From contig NZ_FUIC01000020.1 of NCBI RefSeq assembly GCF_900163695.1, positions 29,145-93,144 of the forward strand: a DNA stretch of 64,000 nt. Reading direction: 5' to 3'. The DNA comes from Gulosibacter sp. 10 (GTDB lineage Bacteria > Actinomycetota > Actinomycetes > Actinomycetales > Microbacteriaceae). The notes beneath the pieces are model-generated. The model saw only the letters and a program-made list of their open reading frames with translations, ran no database searches and was not told the origin of the DNA. Below are positions 16,950 to 28,737 of this stretch, in pieces (positions within the stretch are counted from its first letter, which is position 1; the number at the start of each line of letters is the position of its first letter). Position numbers and translations under genes: made by a program.

Positions 16950-18289
16950 TGAAATCCCCCACCCCGGCAGGCCAGGAGATCAGCACCGAGGCGATCTCCA
17001 CCTCCCTCAACACCACCATGATGCGGCGCATCCTCGCCTCGAGCTTCCTCGGCTCGATGATCGAGTTCTACGACTTCATCCTGTTCGCGACCGCCTCCTC
17101 GATCGTGTTCAGCCAGGTGTTCTTCGTCGACCTCGACCCGAGCCTCGGGCTCTTCCTCTCCTTCACGATCCTCGCGGTCGGCTACGTCGCCCGGCCCCTC
17201 GGCGGCGTCGTCTTCGGCCACTTCGGCGACCGCATCGGCCGCAAGGGCGTGCTCGTCATGTCCATGATGATCATGGGCGGCACCACCGTCGCGATCGGCC
17301 TGCTCCCGCCCACCGCGGTGATCGGCATCGCCGCGCCAGTCCTGCTCACCGTCTTCCGCGTCGTCCAGGGCATCGCCGTCGGCGGCGAATGGGGCGGCGC
17401 GATGCTCATCGCCCTCGAGCACGCCCCGAAGGAGCGCCGCGGATTCGCCGCCAGCTTCGCGAACATGGGCGGCCCCGCCGGCGCGATCCTCGCGACCATC
17501 GTCATGTCCGTCTTCACGATGCTGCCGGACGACCAGTTCATCGGCTGGGGCTGGCGCATCCCCTTCCTGCTCAGCGCCGTGCTCGTCCTCATCGGCCTCG
17601 TCGTGCGCCTCAAGGTGCACGAGTCGCCGCTCTTCGCGAAGCTCGAGGACAAGGCCGAGGAGCGGAAGATCCCGCTGCTCGAGGTCGTCACCAAGTACCC
17701 GAAGAACCTCGCGCTCGGCATCCTCGCCGGCATGAGCTCCTACACCGTGCAGGGCCTCATGACCGTGTGGGCCGTCTCCTACGTCATCGACGACGGCCTC
17801 GACTCCACCCACGTGCTGTGGGTCAAGGCCCTCGGCGCCGCGTCCACCGTCATCGTCGTGTGGTTCGCCGCCCGCCTCTCCGACCGCATCGGGCGCCGCC
17901 CGATCATGATCGTCGGCATGCTCATCGGCGCCCTCGTCGCCTTCCCCGTGATGCTCCTCCTCGACCTCGGCATGCTGTGGGCGTTCGCGCTGGCCCTCAT
18001 CCTCACCCAGGGATTCGTGCAGGGCACGATCTTCGGCCCCTTCGGCGCGTTCTGCGCCGAGCTCTTCCCCACCCGCATCCGCTACACCGGCTCCTCGCTC
18101 GTGTACCAGACCTCCTCGACGCTCGGCGCCGGGTTCACGCCCATGATCGCCTCGGCGCTCGCCGCCTTCGCCGGCGGCTCGCTCTGGCTCATCGCCGCGG
18201 TCTGGATCGCGGTGTACCTCCTCGCGGGGCTCGCGACCCTGCTCGTCAAGGAGGGCCGGGACGCCGACCTCGAGAGCGAGATGCGCTAG
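16949..18289 (+). CDS. MFS transporter, metabolite:H+ symporter type
   Basis: 446 residues with 12 predicted membrane segments. The signature GHFGDRIGRKG at 90-100, an early MIEFYDFILF in helix 1 and RVVQGIAVGGEWGGA in helix 4 match the MHS group (ShiA, KgtP, ProP-like), which imports organic acids and zwitterions. It starts with GTG inside the TAG stop of the MBL hydrolase. Its TAG stop overlaps head-on with the stop of the LysR gene through the palindrome CTAG. Confidence 0.9.
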   Translation: MKSPTPAGQEISTEAISTSLNTTMMRRILASSFLGSMIEFYDFILFATASSIVFSQVFFVDLDPSLGLFLSFTILAVGYVARPLGGVVFGHFGDRIGRKGVLVMSMMIMGGTTVAIGLLPPTAVIGIAAPVLLTVFRVVQGIAVGGEWGGAMLIALEHAPKERRGFAASFANMGGPAGAILATIVMSVFTMLPDDQFIGWGWRIPFLLSAVLVLIGLVVRLKVHESPLFAKLEDKAEERKIPLLEVVTKYPKNLALGILAGMSSYTVQGLMTVWAVSYVIDDGLDSTHVLWVKALGAASTVIVVWFAARLSDRIGRRPIMIVGMLIGALVAFPVMLLLDLGMLWAFALALILTQGFVQGTIFGPFGAFCAELFPTRIRYTGSSLVYQTSSTLGAGFTPMIASALAAFAGGSLWLIAAVWIAVYLLAGLATLLVKEGRDADLESEMR

Positions 18290-19230
18290 TCCGAGGCCCC
18301 GGGCGCGCGCTCCGACGGGCTCAGGCCGTCGAGGCGCGCGCCCTCGCGCCGGCAGAGGTCGATGAGCTCCGCGAGCCGGCGGCTGTGCCGCTGCTGCACG
18401 AACGCGATGCAGATGTCGCTCGGCGTGAAGTCGAGCAGGCGGATGGTCGTGAGCGGCAGCCCGTCGTAGGACACGTCCACGGGCGGCCGCTGCACGAGCA
18501 CGCTCCACCCCAGCCCCCGCGCGACGAGGCCGCGCACGGCCTCGAAGCTGGTGGAGCGCCAGCGGATGCGGGGCTCGAGTCCCGCGGCCCGCAGCTTGGG
18601 CAGCTGCGCCTCGCGCACCGCCGGGACGTCGAGCAGCACGAAGTCGTCGTCGCCGAACTCCGAGACGTGCACCGCCTCGCGCCCGGCCAGCCGGTGGTCC
18701 GGCGCCACGAGCGCGTACCCCTCGCCGCGGCGGATCACCTCGTGCCGCACCCCGTCGACGAGGTGCTCGGTGTGCGTGATCACCGCGTCGAGCTGCCCCT
18801 CGAGCATCTGCCGCTGCAGCGCCTTCCCGTCGCCCTCCACGATGCGCACGTCCACCCCCGGATTGGCCACGATGAAGTGCTCCGCGATGAACGGGATCCA
18901 GAACGGCGCCACGGCCGTGTAGCAGCCGATGTCGAGCGGGCCGATAAGCCGTTCGGCGCGATCCGACATCTCCTGCTGCACGTCGGCGGCCCGGGCCACG
19001 AGCTCCCGGGCGTCGCCGAGGAAGCGCACCCCCGAGGAGGTCAGCCGGATGCCGTGCGAGCGCGTCCGCACCATGAGCTGCTGCCCCACCGCCCGCTCCA
19101 GCTCGCTCAGCGACTGCGACATCGCCGCCTGCGAGATGTGCACGCGCTCGGCCGCGCCCGTCACCGTGCCGGCCTCGGAGGCCGCGATGAAATGCTGCAG
19201 CTGCCGGAGGGTGAAGCGAAACGGATCCAC
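18286..19230 (-). CDS. LysR-family transcriptional regulator
   Basis: 314 residues. An N-terminal winged helix-turn-helix (LRQLQHFIAASEAGTVTGAA, then ISQAAMSQSLSELE) is followed by a LysR substrate-binding domain (IGCYTAVAPFWIPFIAEHF onward). A GTG at 19230 gives the classic LysR start MDPFRFTL; another GTG at 19248 adds six residues. It is convergent with the MFS gene and divergent from the GlcD-like oxidase, so it probably controls one or both neighbours in response to an organic acid. Confidence 0.88.
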   Translation of the reverse strand: MDPFRFTLRQLQHFIAASEAGTVTGAAERVHISQAAMSQSLSELERAVGQQLMVRTRSHGIRLTSSGVRFLGDARELVARAADVQQEMSDRAERLIGPLDIGCYTAVAPFWIPFIAEHFIVANPGVDVRIVEGDGKALQRQMLEGQLDAVITHTEHLVDGVRHEVIRRGEGYALVAPDHRLAGREAVHVSEFGDDDFVLLDVPAVREAQLPKLRAAGLEPRIRWRSTSFEAVRGLVARGLGWSVLVQRPPVDVSYDGLPLTTIRLLDFTPSDICIAFVQQRHSRRLAELIDLCRREGARLDGLSPSERAPGASD

Positions 19231-19312
19231 GGTGCAACGATAGGGCACCCGCGGCGGGAGCGCCGACCGGGCCGATAGGATGCGCAGGACCCGCCCGAAC
19301 CCGGAGGCCGCT

Positions 19313-20686
19313 ATGCCCGAATCCGCTCCCCTCGCCCGCCTCGAGGCCGCGCTCCCCGGCCGCGTCGCGGCCGATCCCGAGACCCTGGCCGCGTACACCG
19401 CGGACCGCTCGGGCCACCGCTCCCCCGGCCTCCCGCTCGCCGTCGCGCTGCCCGAGACCGTCGAGGAGGTGCGCGCGATCTGCCGCATCGCCACCGAGAC
19501 GCGCACGCCCATCGTCACCCGCGGCGCCGGCACGGGCCTGGCGGGCGGCGCCGTCGCCGGCCCCGGCGAGCTCGTGGTCGATCTCACCCGCATGCGCCGC
19601 ATCCTCGAGATCTCGGCCGAGAATCGGCTCGCGGTCGTCGAGCCGGGCATCCTCAACGGCGAGCTCAACGCCGCGCTCGCCCCGCACGGCCTCTGGTGGG
19701 CGCCCGATCCCGCCAGCAAGGACATCTCCACCGTCGGCGGCAACATCGCGATGAACGCGGGCGGGCTGCTGTGCGCCAAGTACGGCGTGACCCGCGAGGC
19801 GGTGCTCGCGCTCAAGGTCGTGCTCGCCGATGGCCGGCTCATCGAGGTCGGCCACCGTACCGTCAAGGGCGTCACCGGCTACGACCTGTGCGCCCTCATG
19901 ATCGGCTCCGAAGGCACCCTCGGCATCATCGTCGAGTGCACGCTCAAGCTGCAGCCCGCAGTGGCGGGCGAGCCGGTCACCCTCGGCGCCTTCTTCGACC
20001 GGCTCGAGGATGCGGCCGCCGCGGCCGCCGCCGTCACCGCCCGCGGGCACGTGCCCGCCATCATGGAGCTCATGGACCGGCGCACCCTCGAGTGCATCGA
20101 CCGGCGCACCGGCGGCGATCTCGCCTCCGGCTGCGACGCCTACCTGCTCGTGCAGTGCGACGGGGCGGGCGCGTTCGACGCCGCGGACGGCATCCGGGCG
20201 CTCCTCGAGGCCGCGGGAGCACGCGTGACGAGCACGACCGATCCCGCCGAGAGCGAGCGGCTCTGGGCGCTGCGGCGCGGGGCGTTCCCCGCGATCGAGG
20301 CCCTCGGCACGCTGCTCATCGAGGACATCGCGGTGCCGCGCGACCGGATGGCCGAGGCCTACGCGCGCATCCGCGACATCGAGGCCCGCTACGACGTGCC
20401 CATCCCCACCACGTGCCACGCGGGCGACGGCAACCTCCATCCCACCTTCGCGTTCCGGGGCGAGGAGGTGCCGCAGCGCATCTGGGATGCGGCGGCCGAG
20501 GTGTTCTCGATGGCCCTCGAGCTGGGCGGCACGCTGAGCGGCGAGCACGGCATCGGCCTGCTCAAGCGCCGCTGGCTCGAGGACGAGCTGGGCCGGGAGC
20601 AGTTCGACCTGCAGCGGCGGATCAAGGGCGTCTTCGATCCGCTGAACCTGCTCAACCCCGGCAAGGTCTTCGACCCCGCCGGATAG
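19313..20686 (+). CDS. FAD-linked 2-hydroxyacid oxidase/dehydrogenase, GlcD-like
   Basis: A 457-residue flavoprotein of the VAO/PCMH family with an FAD_binding_4 domain (TRGAGTGLAGGAV near 64; KDISTVGGNIAMNAGG near 130) and a FAD-oxidase C domain ending GTLSGEHGIGLLKRRWL. Members oxidise glycolate or D-lactate and feed electrons to the membrane. GGAGG lies 5 nt before the ATG at 19313. The LysR gene is divergent with an 82-bp gap that must hold both promoters. Glycolate or D-lactate as substrate is inference. Confidence 0.88.
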   Translation: MPESAPLARLEAALPGRVAADPETLAAYTADRSGHRSPGLPLAVALPETVEEVRAICRIATETRTPIVTRGAGTGLAGGAVAGPGELVVDLTRMRRILEISAENRLAVVEPGILNGELNAALAPHGLWWAPDPASKDISTVGGNIAMNAGGLLCAKYGVTREAVLALKVVLADGRLIEVGHRTVKGVTGYDLCALMIGSEGTLGIIVECTLKLQPAVAGEPVTLGAFFDRLEDAAAAAAAVTARGHVPAIMELMDRRTLECIDRRTGGDLASGCDAYLLVQCDGAGAFDAADGIRALLEAAGARVTSTTDPAESERLWALRRGAFPAIEALGTLLIEDIAVPRDRMAEAYARIRDIEARYDVPIPTTCHAGDGNLHPTFAFRGEEVPQRIWDAAAEVFSMALELGGTLSGEHGIGLLKRRWLEDELGREQFDLQRRIKGVFDPLNLLNPGKVFDPAG

Positions 20687-20689
20687 GGG

Positions 20690-21094
20690 CTACTCCCCCT
20701 CGCCCCGCCGCTCCTCGGAGCCCTGCGCCTCCTCGGCGGTCGGCAGCTCGACGACGGGCGCGTCGGCCCAGATGCGCTCGAGCCCGTAGTACGCGCGATC
20801 CTCCTCGTGGAAGACGTGCACGACCAGGTCGCCGAAGTCGAGCAGCACCCAGCGGGCGGCGTCGGTGCCCTCGCGGCGGGCGGCCTTGACGCCGAGGTCC
20901 TCGCGGAGGCGATCCTCGATCTCCTCGGCGATCGACAGCACCATGCGCTCGTTGCGAGCCGAGGCGAGCAGGAACGTGTCCGCGAACGGCATGTTCTCGC
21001 TCACATCCAGCGCGACGAGGTCGAAGGCGGAGCGGTCGTCGGCCGCGGCTGCGGCCAGACGGGTGAGTTCGAGGGCGCGTTCGCTTGCCGTCAT
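20690..21094 (-). CDS. rsfS: Ribosomal silencing factor
   Basis: A 134-residue RsfS/YbeB/Iojap protein that binds L14 on the 50S subunit and blocks subunit joining. It has the core AFDLVALDVSENMPFADTFLLASA, then ARWVLLDFGDLVVHVFHEEDRAYYGLERIW. A short acidic tail is added. It lies downstream of nadD, the standard neighbour. Confidence 0.95.
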   Translation of the reverse strand: MTASERALELTRLAAAAADDRSAFDLVALDVSENMPFADTFLLASARNERMVLSIAEEIEDRLREDLGVKAARREGTDAARWVLLDFGDLVVHVFHEEDRAYYGLERIWADAPVVELPTAEEAQGSEERRGEGE

Positions 21095-21131
21095 GCGGGG
21101 TGGTCTCCTAAGGATTCTGGGTGGCGGCGGA

Positions 21132-21758
21132 CTAGTCGTCTTCGCCGGCCGGGCGGTAGAGGTTGGTCTTGGCGATGTACTGCACGACGCCGTCCGGCAC
21201 GAGGTACCAGACCTGGTTGCCCTGGCGCACGCGGGTGCGGCAGTCGGTGGACGAGATCGCGAGGGCCGGGATCTCGAGGGTCGAGACGTGCTCGTCCGGC
21301 AGCCCCTCGAGCTCGAGGTCGTGGCCGGGGCGCGTGACCGCGACGAAGTGCGCGAGGCGGAACATCTCCGACGCCTGCTTCCACTCGAGGATCTGCGTGA
21401 TCGCGTCGGCGCCGGTGATGAAGAAGAGGTCCGCGTTCGGCACGCGCTCGTTGATGTCGCGCAGCGTGTCGATCGTGTACGTCGGCCCGGGACGGTCGAT
21501 GTCCACGCGGCTCGTCTTGAAGCGCGGGTTGGAGGCCGTGGCGATCACCGTCATGAGGTAGCGGTGCTCGGCCGGCGAGACCCCGGACTTCATGTACGGG
21601 TTGCCCGTCGGCACGAAGAACACCTCGTCGAGGTCGAAGTGCTGGGCGACTTCGCTGCCCGCGACGAGGTGTCCGTTGTGGATCGGGTCGAACGTTCCGC
21701 CCATGATGCCGATCCGACGACGTCGGGTTCGGAGGGCGCCCTGATTGATCGGCGTCAC
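21132..21758 (-). CDS. nadD: Nicotinate-nucleotide adenylyltransferase
   Basis: 208 residues. It adenylates nicotinate mononucleotide in NAD synthesis. The nucleotidyltransferase motif [11 protein letters not shown] is at 20-30 and the ISSTDCRTR motif lies near 170-178. Here a cysteine-arginine pair occupies the usual T/S-x-R position. Gene order obg, small membrane protein, nadD, rsfS suggests one transcript. Confidence 0.95.
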   Translation of the reverse strand: MTPINQGALRTRRRRIGIMGGTFDPIHNGHLVAGSEVAQHFDLDEVFFVPTGNPYMKSGVSPAEHRYLMTVIATASNPRFKTSRVDIDRPGPTYTIDTLRDINERVPNADLFFITGADAITQILEWKQASEMFRLAHFVAVTRPGHDLELEGLPDEHVSTLEIPALAISSTDCRTRVRQGNQVWYLVPDGVVQYIAKTNLYRPAGEDD

Positions 21759-21774
21759 AATGCCAGGGATCGCC

Positions 21775-22029
21775 CTACTTGGCGTCCTCTTCGGCGGGTT
21801 CGATGATCGGGTGGCCGGGGTGGCCGACGGGCTCGTAGACGGTGATGCGCGAGCGCTTGGGGTGCGAGGCCGCCATGTTGCGGAACGAGAAGGTGATGCC
21901 CATCACGACGATGAGCAGCACCAGCATCGCGACGCCGAACACGAAGGGCGGGAAAATCATCGGGCCGGGGGTGACAACCATTTCCTCGACGGCCTGGGCT
22001 ACTGGGGCAAGCGCGAACATGTTCTCCAT
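21775..22029 (-). CDS. Small single-pass membrane protein
   Basis: 84 residues with one hydrophobic segment (about 24-46, [19 protein letters not shown]) and a charged cytosolic tail ending in EEDAK. It begins 1 nt after the obg stop and ends 16 nt before the nadD start. Function is unknown; the tail motif [14 protein letters not shown] is distinctive. Confidence 0.75.
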   Translation of the reverse strand: MENMFALAPVAQAVEEMVVTPGPMIFPPFVFGVAMLVLLIVVMGITFSFRNMAASHPKRSRITVYEPVGHPGHPIIEPAEEDAK

Positions 22030-22030
22030 C

Positions 22031-23548
22031 CTAGCCGTTCTTCGAGGGCTCTTCGTCCGTCCAGAACCCCGCCTCGCGCTCGGCCTCGAGCTCGGCCCGG
22101 GCCGCGGCCTTCGCGTCCATCCACTCGTGGTAGGCGGCCTTGCGCTCCTTGCGCGTGGCGCGGGTGGGCTCGTCGAGGCGCGTGTCGGTGCCGTGCGCGG
22201 TCATGACCTCGGCCGCCGAGGCGAGCGTGGGCTCCCAGTCGAACACGATGCCGTCGCCGGGGCCGATCACGACGGTCGAGCCGGCCTGGGCGCCGGCCTT
22301 GACCAGCGCATCCTCGATGCCGAGCTTCGCCAGGCGGTCGGCGAGGTAGCCCACCGCCTCGTCGTTCTGGAAGTCGCACTGCCTGACCCAGGTCTCGGGC
22401 TTGCGGCCGAGGATGCGGTACACGTTGCCCCAGGTGCCGCCCTCGACGCGGATCTCGAAGGCCTGCTCGCGGGCCGGGCGCGGCCGGATGACCACGCGCG
22501 GCTTGATCTCCTCGGCCTCGGCGCGCTCGGCTCGGGCCTGCTCGACGAGCTCGCCGAGCGCGAAGCCGAGCTCGCGCAGCCCGCGGCGGCTCACCGCGGA
22601 CACGTGCAACACGCGGAAGCCGCGCTCCTCGAGGTCGGCCTGCACGAACGCGGCGAGCTCCTCGCCGTCGGGGATGTCGGTCTTGTTGAGCACGACCAGT
22701 GCGGGGCGCTCCGTGAGCGGCGTCTGCCCCGCCGGCACCTCGTAGGCCTCGAGCTCCGCGAGGATCACGTCGAGGTCGCTGAGCGGGTCGCGGCCCGGCT
22801 CGAGGGTCGCGCAGTCGAGCACGTGCACGAGCACCGAGCAGCGCTCGACGTGGCGCAGGAACTCGAGCCCGAGCCCCTTGCCCTCGCTCGCGCCCTCGAT
22901 GAGGCCGGGCACGTCGGCGATCGTGAACCGCGTGTCGCCCGAGTCGACCACCCCGAGGTTGGGGTGCAGCGTCGTGAAGGGGTAGTCGGCGATCTTCGGG
23001 CGCGCGGCGCTCATCGCGGCGATGAGCGAGGACTTGCCGGCCGAGGGGTATCCGACCAGCGCGACGTCCGCGACCGTCTTGAGCTCGAGGACGACCTCGG
23101 TCTCCTCCCCCGGCGTGCCGAGGAGCGCGAATCCGGGCGCCTTGCGCTTGCTGTTGGCGAGCGCGTTGTTGCCGAGGCCGCCCTGGCCGCCCTCGGCCAC
23201 GACGAGCCGCATGCCCGCCTCGCCGAGGTCGGCGAGCACCTCGCCGTCGGCGTCGCGGACCACGGTGCCCACCGGCACGGGCAGCTCGAGATCGGCGGCC
23301 TTGGTGCCGTTGCGGTAGTCGCCCGAGCCGAAGCCGCCCGACTCACTGCGGCGGTGCGGCGAATGGTGGTAGCTCAGCAGCGTGGTGATGTCCGGGTCCG
23401 CGATGAGCACGATGTCGCCGCCGTCGCCGCCGTTCCCGCCGTCCGGCCCCGCGAGGGGCTTGAACTTCTCGCGGCGGATCGACATGCAGCCGTTGCCGCC
23501 GTCGCCGGCGCGCAGATACAGCCTCACCTCATCTACGAACGTGGTCAT
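22031..23548 (-). CDS. obg: Obg/CgtA GTPase
   Basis: 505 residues. An N-terminal glycine-rich Obg fold (1-160; RAGDGGNG) precedes the G domain (P-loop GYPSAGKSS near 166, [14 protein letters not shown]) and a C-terminal OCT domain (about 345-430; [20 protein letters not shown]). An acidic tail follows. Obg acts in 50S assembly and the stringent response. The ATG at 23548 has GGGGGAA upstream. Confidence 0.96.
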   Translation of the reverse strand: MTTFVDEVRLYLRAGDGGNGCMSIRREKFKPLAGPDGGNGGDGGDIVLIADPDITTLLSYHHSPHRRSESGGFGSGDYRNGTKAADLELPVPVGTVVRDADGEVLADLGEAGMRLVVAEGGQGGLGNNALANSKRKAPGFALLGTPGEETEVVLELKTVADVALVGYPSAGKSSLIAAMSAARPKIADYPFTTLHPNLGVVDSGDTRFTIADVPGLIEGASEGKGLGLEFLRHVERCSVLVHVLDCATLEPGRDPLSDLDVILAELEAYEVPAGQTPLTERPALVVLNKTDIPDGEELAAFVQADLEERGFRVLHVSAVSRRGLRELGFALGELVEQARAERAEAEEIKPRVVIRPRPAREQAFEIRVEGGTWGNVYRILGRKPETWVRQCDFQNDEAVGYLADRLAKLGIEDALVKAGAQAGSTVVIGPGDGIVFDWEPTLASAAEVMTAHGTDTRLDEPTRATRKERKAAYHEWMDAKAAARAELEAEREAGFWTDEEPSKNG

Positions 23549-23596
23549 CGATTCCCCCAAGGTTCTCCACACGCGGACAGATCCGTAAAGATACGC

Positions 23597-23627
23597 GAAG
23601 AGGGGCGGAGATGCTCCGCCCCTCTTC
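23597..23627 (-). terminator. Terminator between rpmA and obg
   Basis: A perfect 14-bp stem (GAAGAGGGGCGGAG and its complement) around a 3-base loop lies just downstream of rpmA on the minus strand. The tail is only weakly T-rich, so partial read-through to obg is possible. Confidence 0.75.
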
Positions 23628-23668
23628 AGCAGTGCCGGCCCGGCGGGCTCGGCGCAACACGATCCGGC

Positions 23669-23923
23669 TTATTCGCCGGTGACGATGTTGACGACCTTGC
23701 GGCGCCCCTTGTTCCCGAACTCGACGGTGCCACCGGCGAGTGCGAAGAGGGTGTCGTCGCCGCCGCGGCCCACGTTCGCACCGGGGTGCATGCGGGTGCC
23801 GCGCTGGCGGACGAGGATCTCGCCCGCGTTGACTTCCTGGCCTGCGAAACGCTTCACGCCGAGGCGCTTCGCGTTCGAGTCGCGACCGTTCTTGGTCGAG
23901 CTCGCGCCCTTCTTAGTTGCCAT
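23669..23923 (-). CDS. rpmA: 50S ribosomal protein L27
   Basis: 84 residues, starting [20 protein letters not shown] and continuing with GVKRFAGQ and RQRGT, the canonical L27 core. It starts directly with MATKKG, without the Firmicutes-type cleavable leader. It lies 18 nt after rplU. Confidence 0.97.
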   Translation of the reverse strand: MATKKGASSTKNGRDSNAKRLGVKRFAGQEVNAGEILVRQRGTRMHPGANVGRGGDDTLFALAGGTVEFGNKGRRKVVNIVTGE

Positions 23924-23941
23924 CCTGAATCGCTCCTCGGG

Positions 23942-24250
23942 CTACTTGATGTCGGTGATCTTGACGCGGGTGAGCTCCTGGCGGTGGCCCTGGCGCTTCT
24001 TGTACCCGGTCTTGTTCTTGTACTTCTGGATGCTGATCTTCGGGCCGCGGAGGTCCTCGATCACTTCTGCGGTCACGGAAACCTTCGCGAGCTTCTCTGC
24101 GTCGCTGGTGATCTTGTCACCGTCGACGAGCAGCAGGGCGGGAAGGTTCACGTTGCCCTTGTCGTCGGCAGCGACACGGTTCATCGTGAGAACCGAGCCG
24201 ACCTCGACCTTTTCTTGCCGGCCACCGGCGCGCACAACTGCGAATACCAC
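23942..24250 (-). CDS. rplU: 50S ribosomal protein L21
   Basis: 102 residues. The GTG at 24250 gives the normal L21 start (M)[14 protein letters not shown]; the longer in-frame extension from an ATG at 24385 is leader. The C-terminal [17 protein letters not shown] is typical. GAAAAGG lies upstream. A 138-nt 5' leader follows a strong promoter and could carry autogenous control. Confidence 0.96.
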   Translation of the reverse strand: MVFAVVRAGGRQEKVEVGSVLTMNRVAADDKGNVNLPALLLVDGDKITSDAEKLAKVSVTAEVIEDLRGPKISIQKYKNKTGYKKRQGHRQELTRVKITDIK

Positions 24251-24394
24251 TTCAGTTACCTTTTCTCTTTGCTCGAGACCCGGGGGCCCTTCGCGGATTG
24301 ATCCGACCGGAAGCCGGAGAGAACAGAACACACGTGCAGCACTCGACCGCCGATTGAGACGCTCGCAGCGATAAGCAACGTGCAACAGCGACTA

Positions 24395-24424
24395 AGCCTA
24401 GTCGAGTTTTCGCCGACGCGTCAA
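24395..24424 (-). promoter_or_regulatory. rplU-rpmA promoter
   Basis: On the minus strand TTGACG (plus 24419-24424), an 18-bp spacer and TAGGCT (24395-24400) form a good sigma-70/SigA-type promoter. Transcription would begin near 24388. It sits just after the rne stop codon. Confidence 0.75.
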
Positions 24425-24437
24425 GCGCCAACACGCC

Positions 24438-27524
<3,087 letters not shown>

Positions 27525-27838
27525 TTGGGTGCTCCTGCCCCGGTCAGTCGCATCGCGGTCCTGACCGGTCCTGTCTTATCCGCGGCATGGTGCTCGCGGG
27601 AAATCCTGTATCGCCGTGGTCACGGCGTCGCCGCAGGCTGCGGCCAACCTGAGCCGCTCGGGCTCGAAAAGTCTTCATGCGCTTTCGCGCACCGAATCAT
27701 TATCGCACGCGAAGCGCCGACCGCCTCCGAGAATCCGGAAGGCGCGGCCGCGGCGCGGGCCCGCCCGGAGCCGTTCCGGCCCGGAAACGCGCGGGCGCCC
27801 GGGAGAACGGGTCTCCCGGGCGCCGGCGCGAGTACGCC
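27525..27838 (-). promoter_or_regulatory. 314-bp gap: rne leader and promoter region
   Basis: No gene is seen. On the minus strand an extended -10-like TGCGATAAT (plus ATTATC at 27699-27704) could start an rne mRNA with a leader of about 165 nt. RNase E genes are often autoregulated through such a leader. The 27794-27824 hairpin at the other end belongs to ndk. Confidence 0.4.
27794..27824 (-). terminator. ndk terminator
   Basis: GGCGCCCGGGAGA is perfectly complementary to TCTCCCGGGCGCC across a 5-base loop, 14 nt after the ndk stop on the minus strand. CGCGCGTTTCC follows. Confidence 0.75.
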
Positions 27839-28261
27839 TCAGGCGAACCAGATGCCGAGCTCGCGCTCCGCCGACTCGGGCGAGTCGGATCCGTGCACGA
27901 TGTTCTCGATGACCTTGCCGCCCCAGTCGCGGCCGAGGTCGCCGCGGATGGTGCCGGGCGCGGCCTTGGTCGGGTCGGTGGCGCCGGCGAGGGAGCGGAA
28001 GCCCTCGACCACGCCGTGGCCCTCGATGCGCGCGGCCACGACGGGGCCGGAGGACATGAACTCGACGAGCGGCTCGAAGAACGGCTTGCCGACGTGCTCC
28101 TCGTAGTGGCGCTCGAGCAGGGCGCGCTCGGGCGCGACGAGCTGGAGGTCGCGCAGGACGTAGCCCTTGCGCTCGATCCGAGCGAGCACTTCGCCGGTCA
28201 GGTTGCGACGGACGCCGTCCGGCTTGACGAGGACGAGGGTCTGTTCGATGGGCGAAGTCAT
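27839..28261 (-). CDS. ndk: Nucleoside diphosphate kinase
   Basis: 140 residues. It transfers phosphate between NTPs and NDPs through phospho-His123 in VHGSDSPESA. The N-terminal LVLVKPDGVRRNLTGEV and the GDLGRDWGGKVIENIVHG segment are intact. It follows the DUF4233 gene by 35 nt in the ileS-folC cluster. Confidence 0.97.
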   Translation of the reverse strand: MTSPIEQTLVLVKPDGVRRNLTGEVLARIERKGYVLRDLQLVAPERALLERHYEEHVGKPFFEPLVEFMSSGPVVAARIEGHGVVEGFRSLAGATDPTKAAPGTIRGDLGRDWGGKVIENIVHGSDSPESAERELGIWFA

Positions 28262-28296
28262 GCTGTGTGCTCCTTGTCGATTGCGTGCCTACAACG

Positions 28297-28737
28297 TTAG
28301 CGGGTGCCGTCGGCCCCGCTCTGCTCCGCGGGCTCGCCCTGCTCGGCCAGCGCCGCCTGCTCGCGCTCGTACTCGGCGATGATCACGGCCCGCGCCGCGT
28401 CGATCCGGCCGCCCTGGTACTGGCAGTAGCACCAGATGGCGAGGAAGATGCCGCCCACGAAGAACATCGAGGGGTGGATGAACCCGGCGAGCGTGAGCGC
28501 GATCTGCAGCCCGAGCACGTACCAGCGGCCCCAGCTGCGGCGCAGCAGGTAGACACCCGCGACCATGAGCACGAGGAACACCGCCGTGCCGCCCAGGGCG
28601 ATGCCCGCCGGCAGCACCTTGAGCCCGAAGATCGCGAGGCCGCCGAGCGCGACCGAGATCACCTCGAAGGCGAGCAGGATGGAGCCGAGCTGCTCGGTCA
28701 TCGTGCGGTAGCGCCGGGCGCGCGGGGCGCGGCTCAT
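28297..28737 (-). CDS. DUF4233 membrane protein
   Basis: 146 residues with about four hydrophobic helices (LGSILLAFEVISVALGGLAI, then LPAGIALGGTAVFLVLMVAG and others) and a charged C-terminal tail. The actinobacterial DUF4233 family is found almost always next to folC, as here, where its ATG overlaps the folC stop (ATGA). Function is unknown. Confidence 0.85.
   Translation of the reverse strand: MSRAPRARRYRTMTEQLGSILLAFEVISVALGGLAIFGLKVLPAGIALGGTAVFLVLMVAGVYLLRRSWGRWYVLGLQIALTLAGFIHPSMFFVGGIFLAIWCYCQYQGGRIDAARAVIIAEYEREQAALAEQGEPAEQSGADGTR

Noticed and set aside
16469..20548. 1359-residue minus-strand open frame
   Set aside because: Spans several real genes on both strands with low-complexity Arg/Glu/Gly sequence; no motif.
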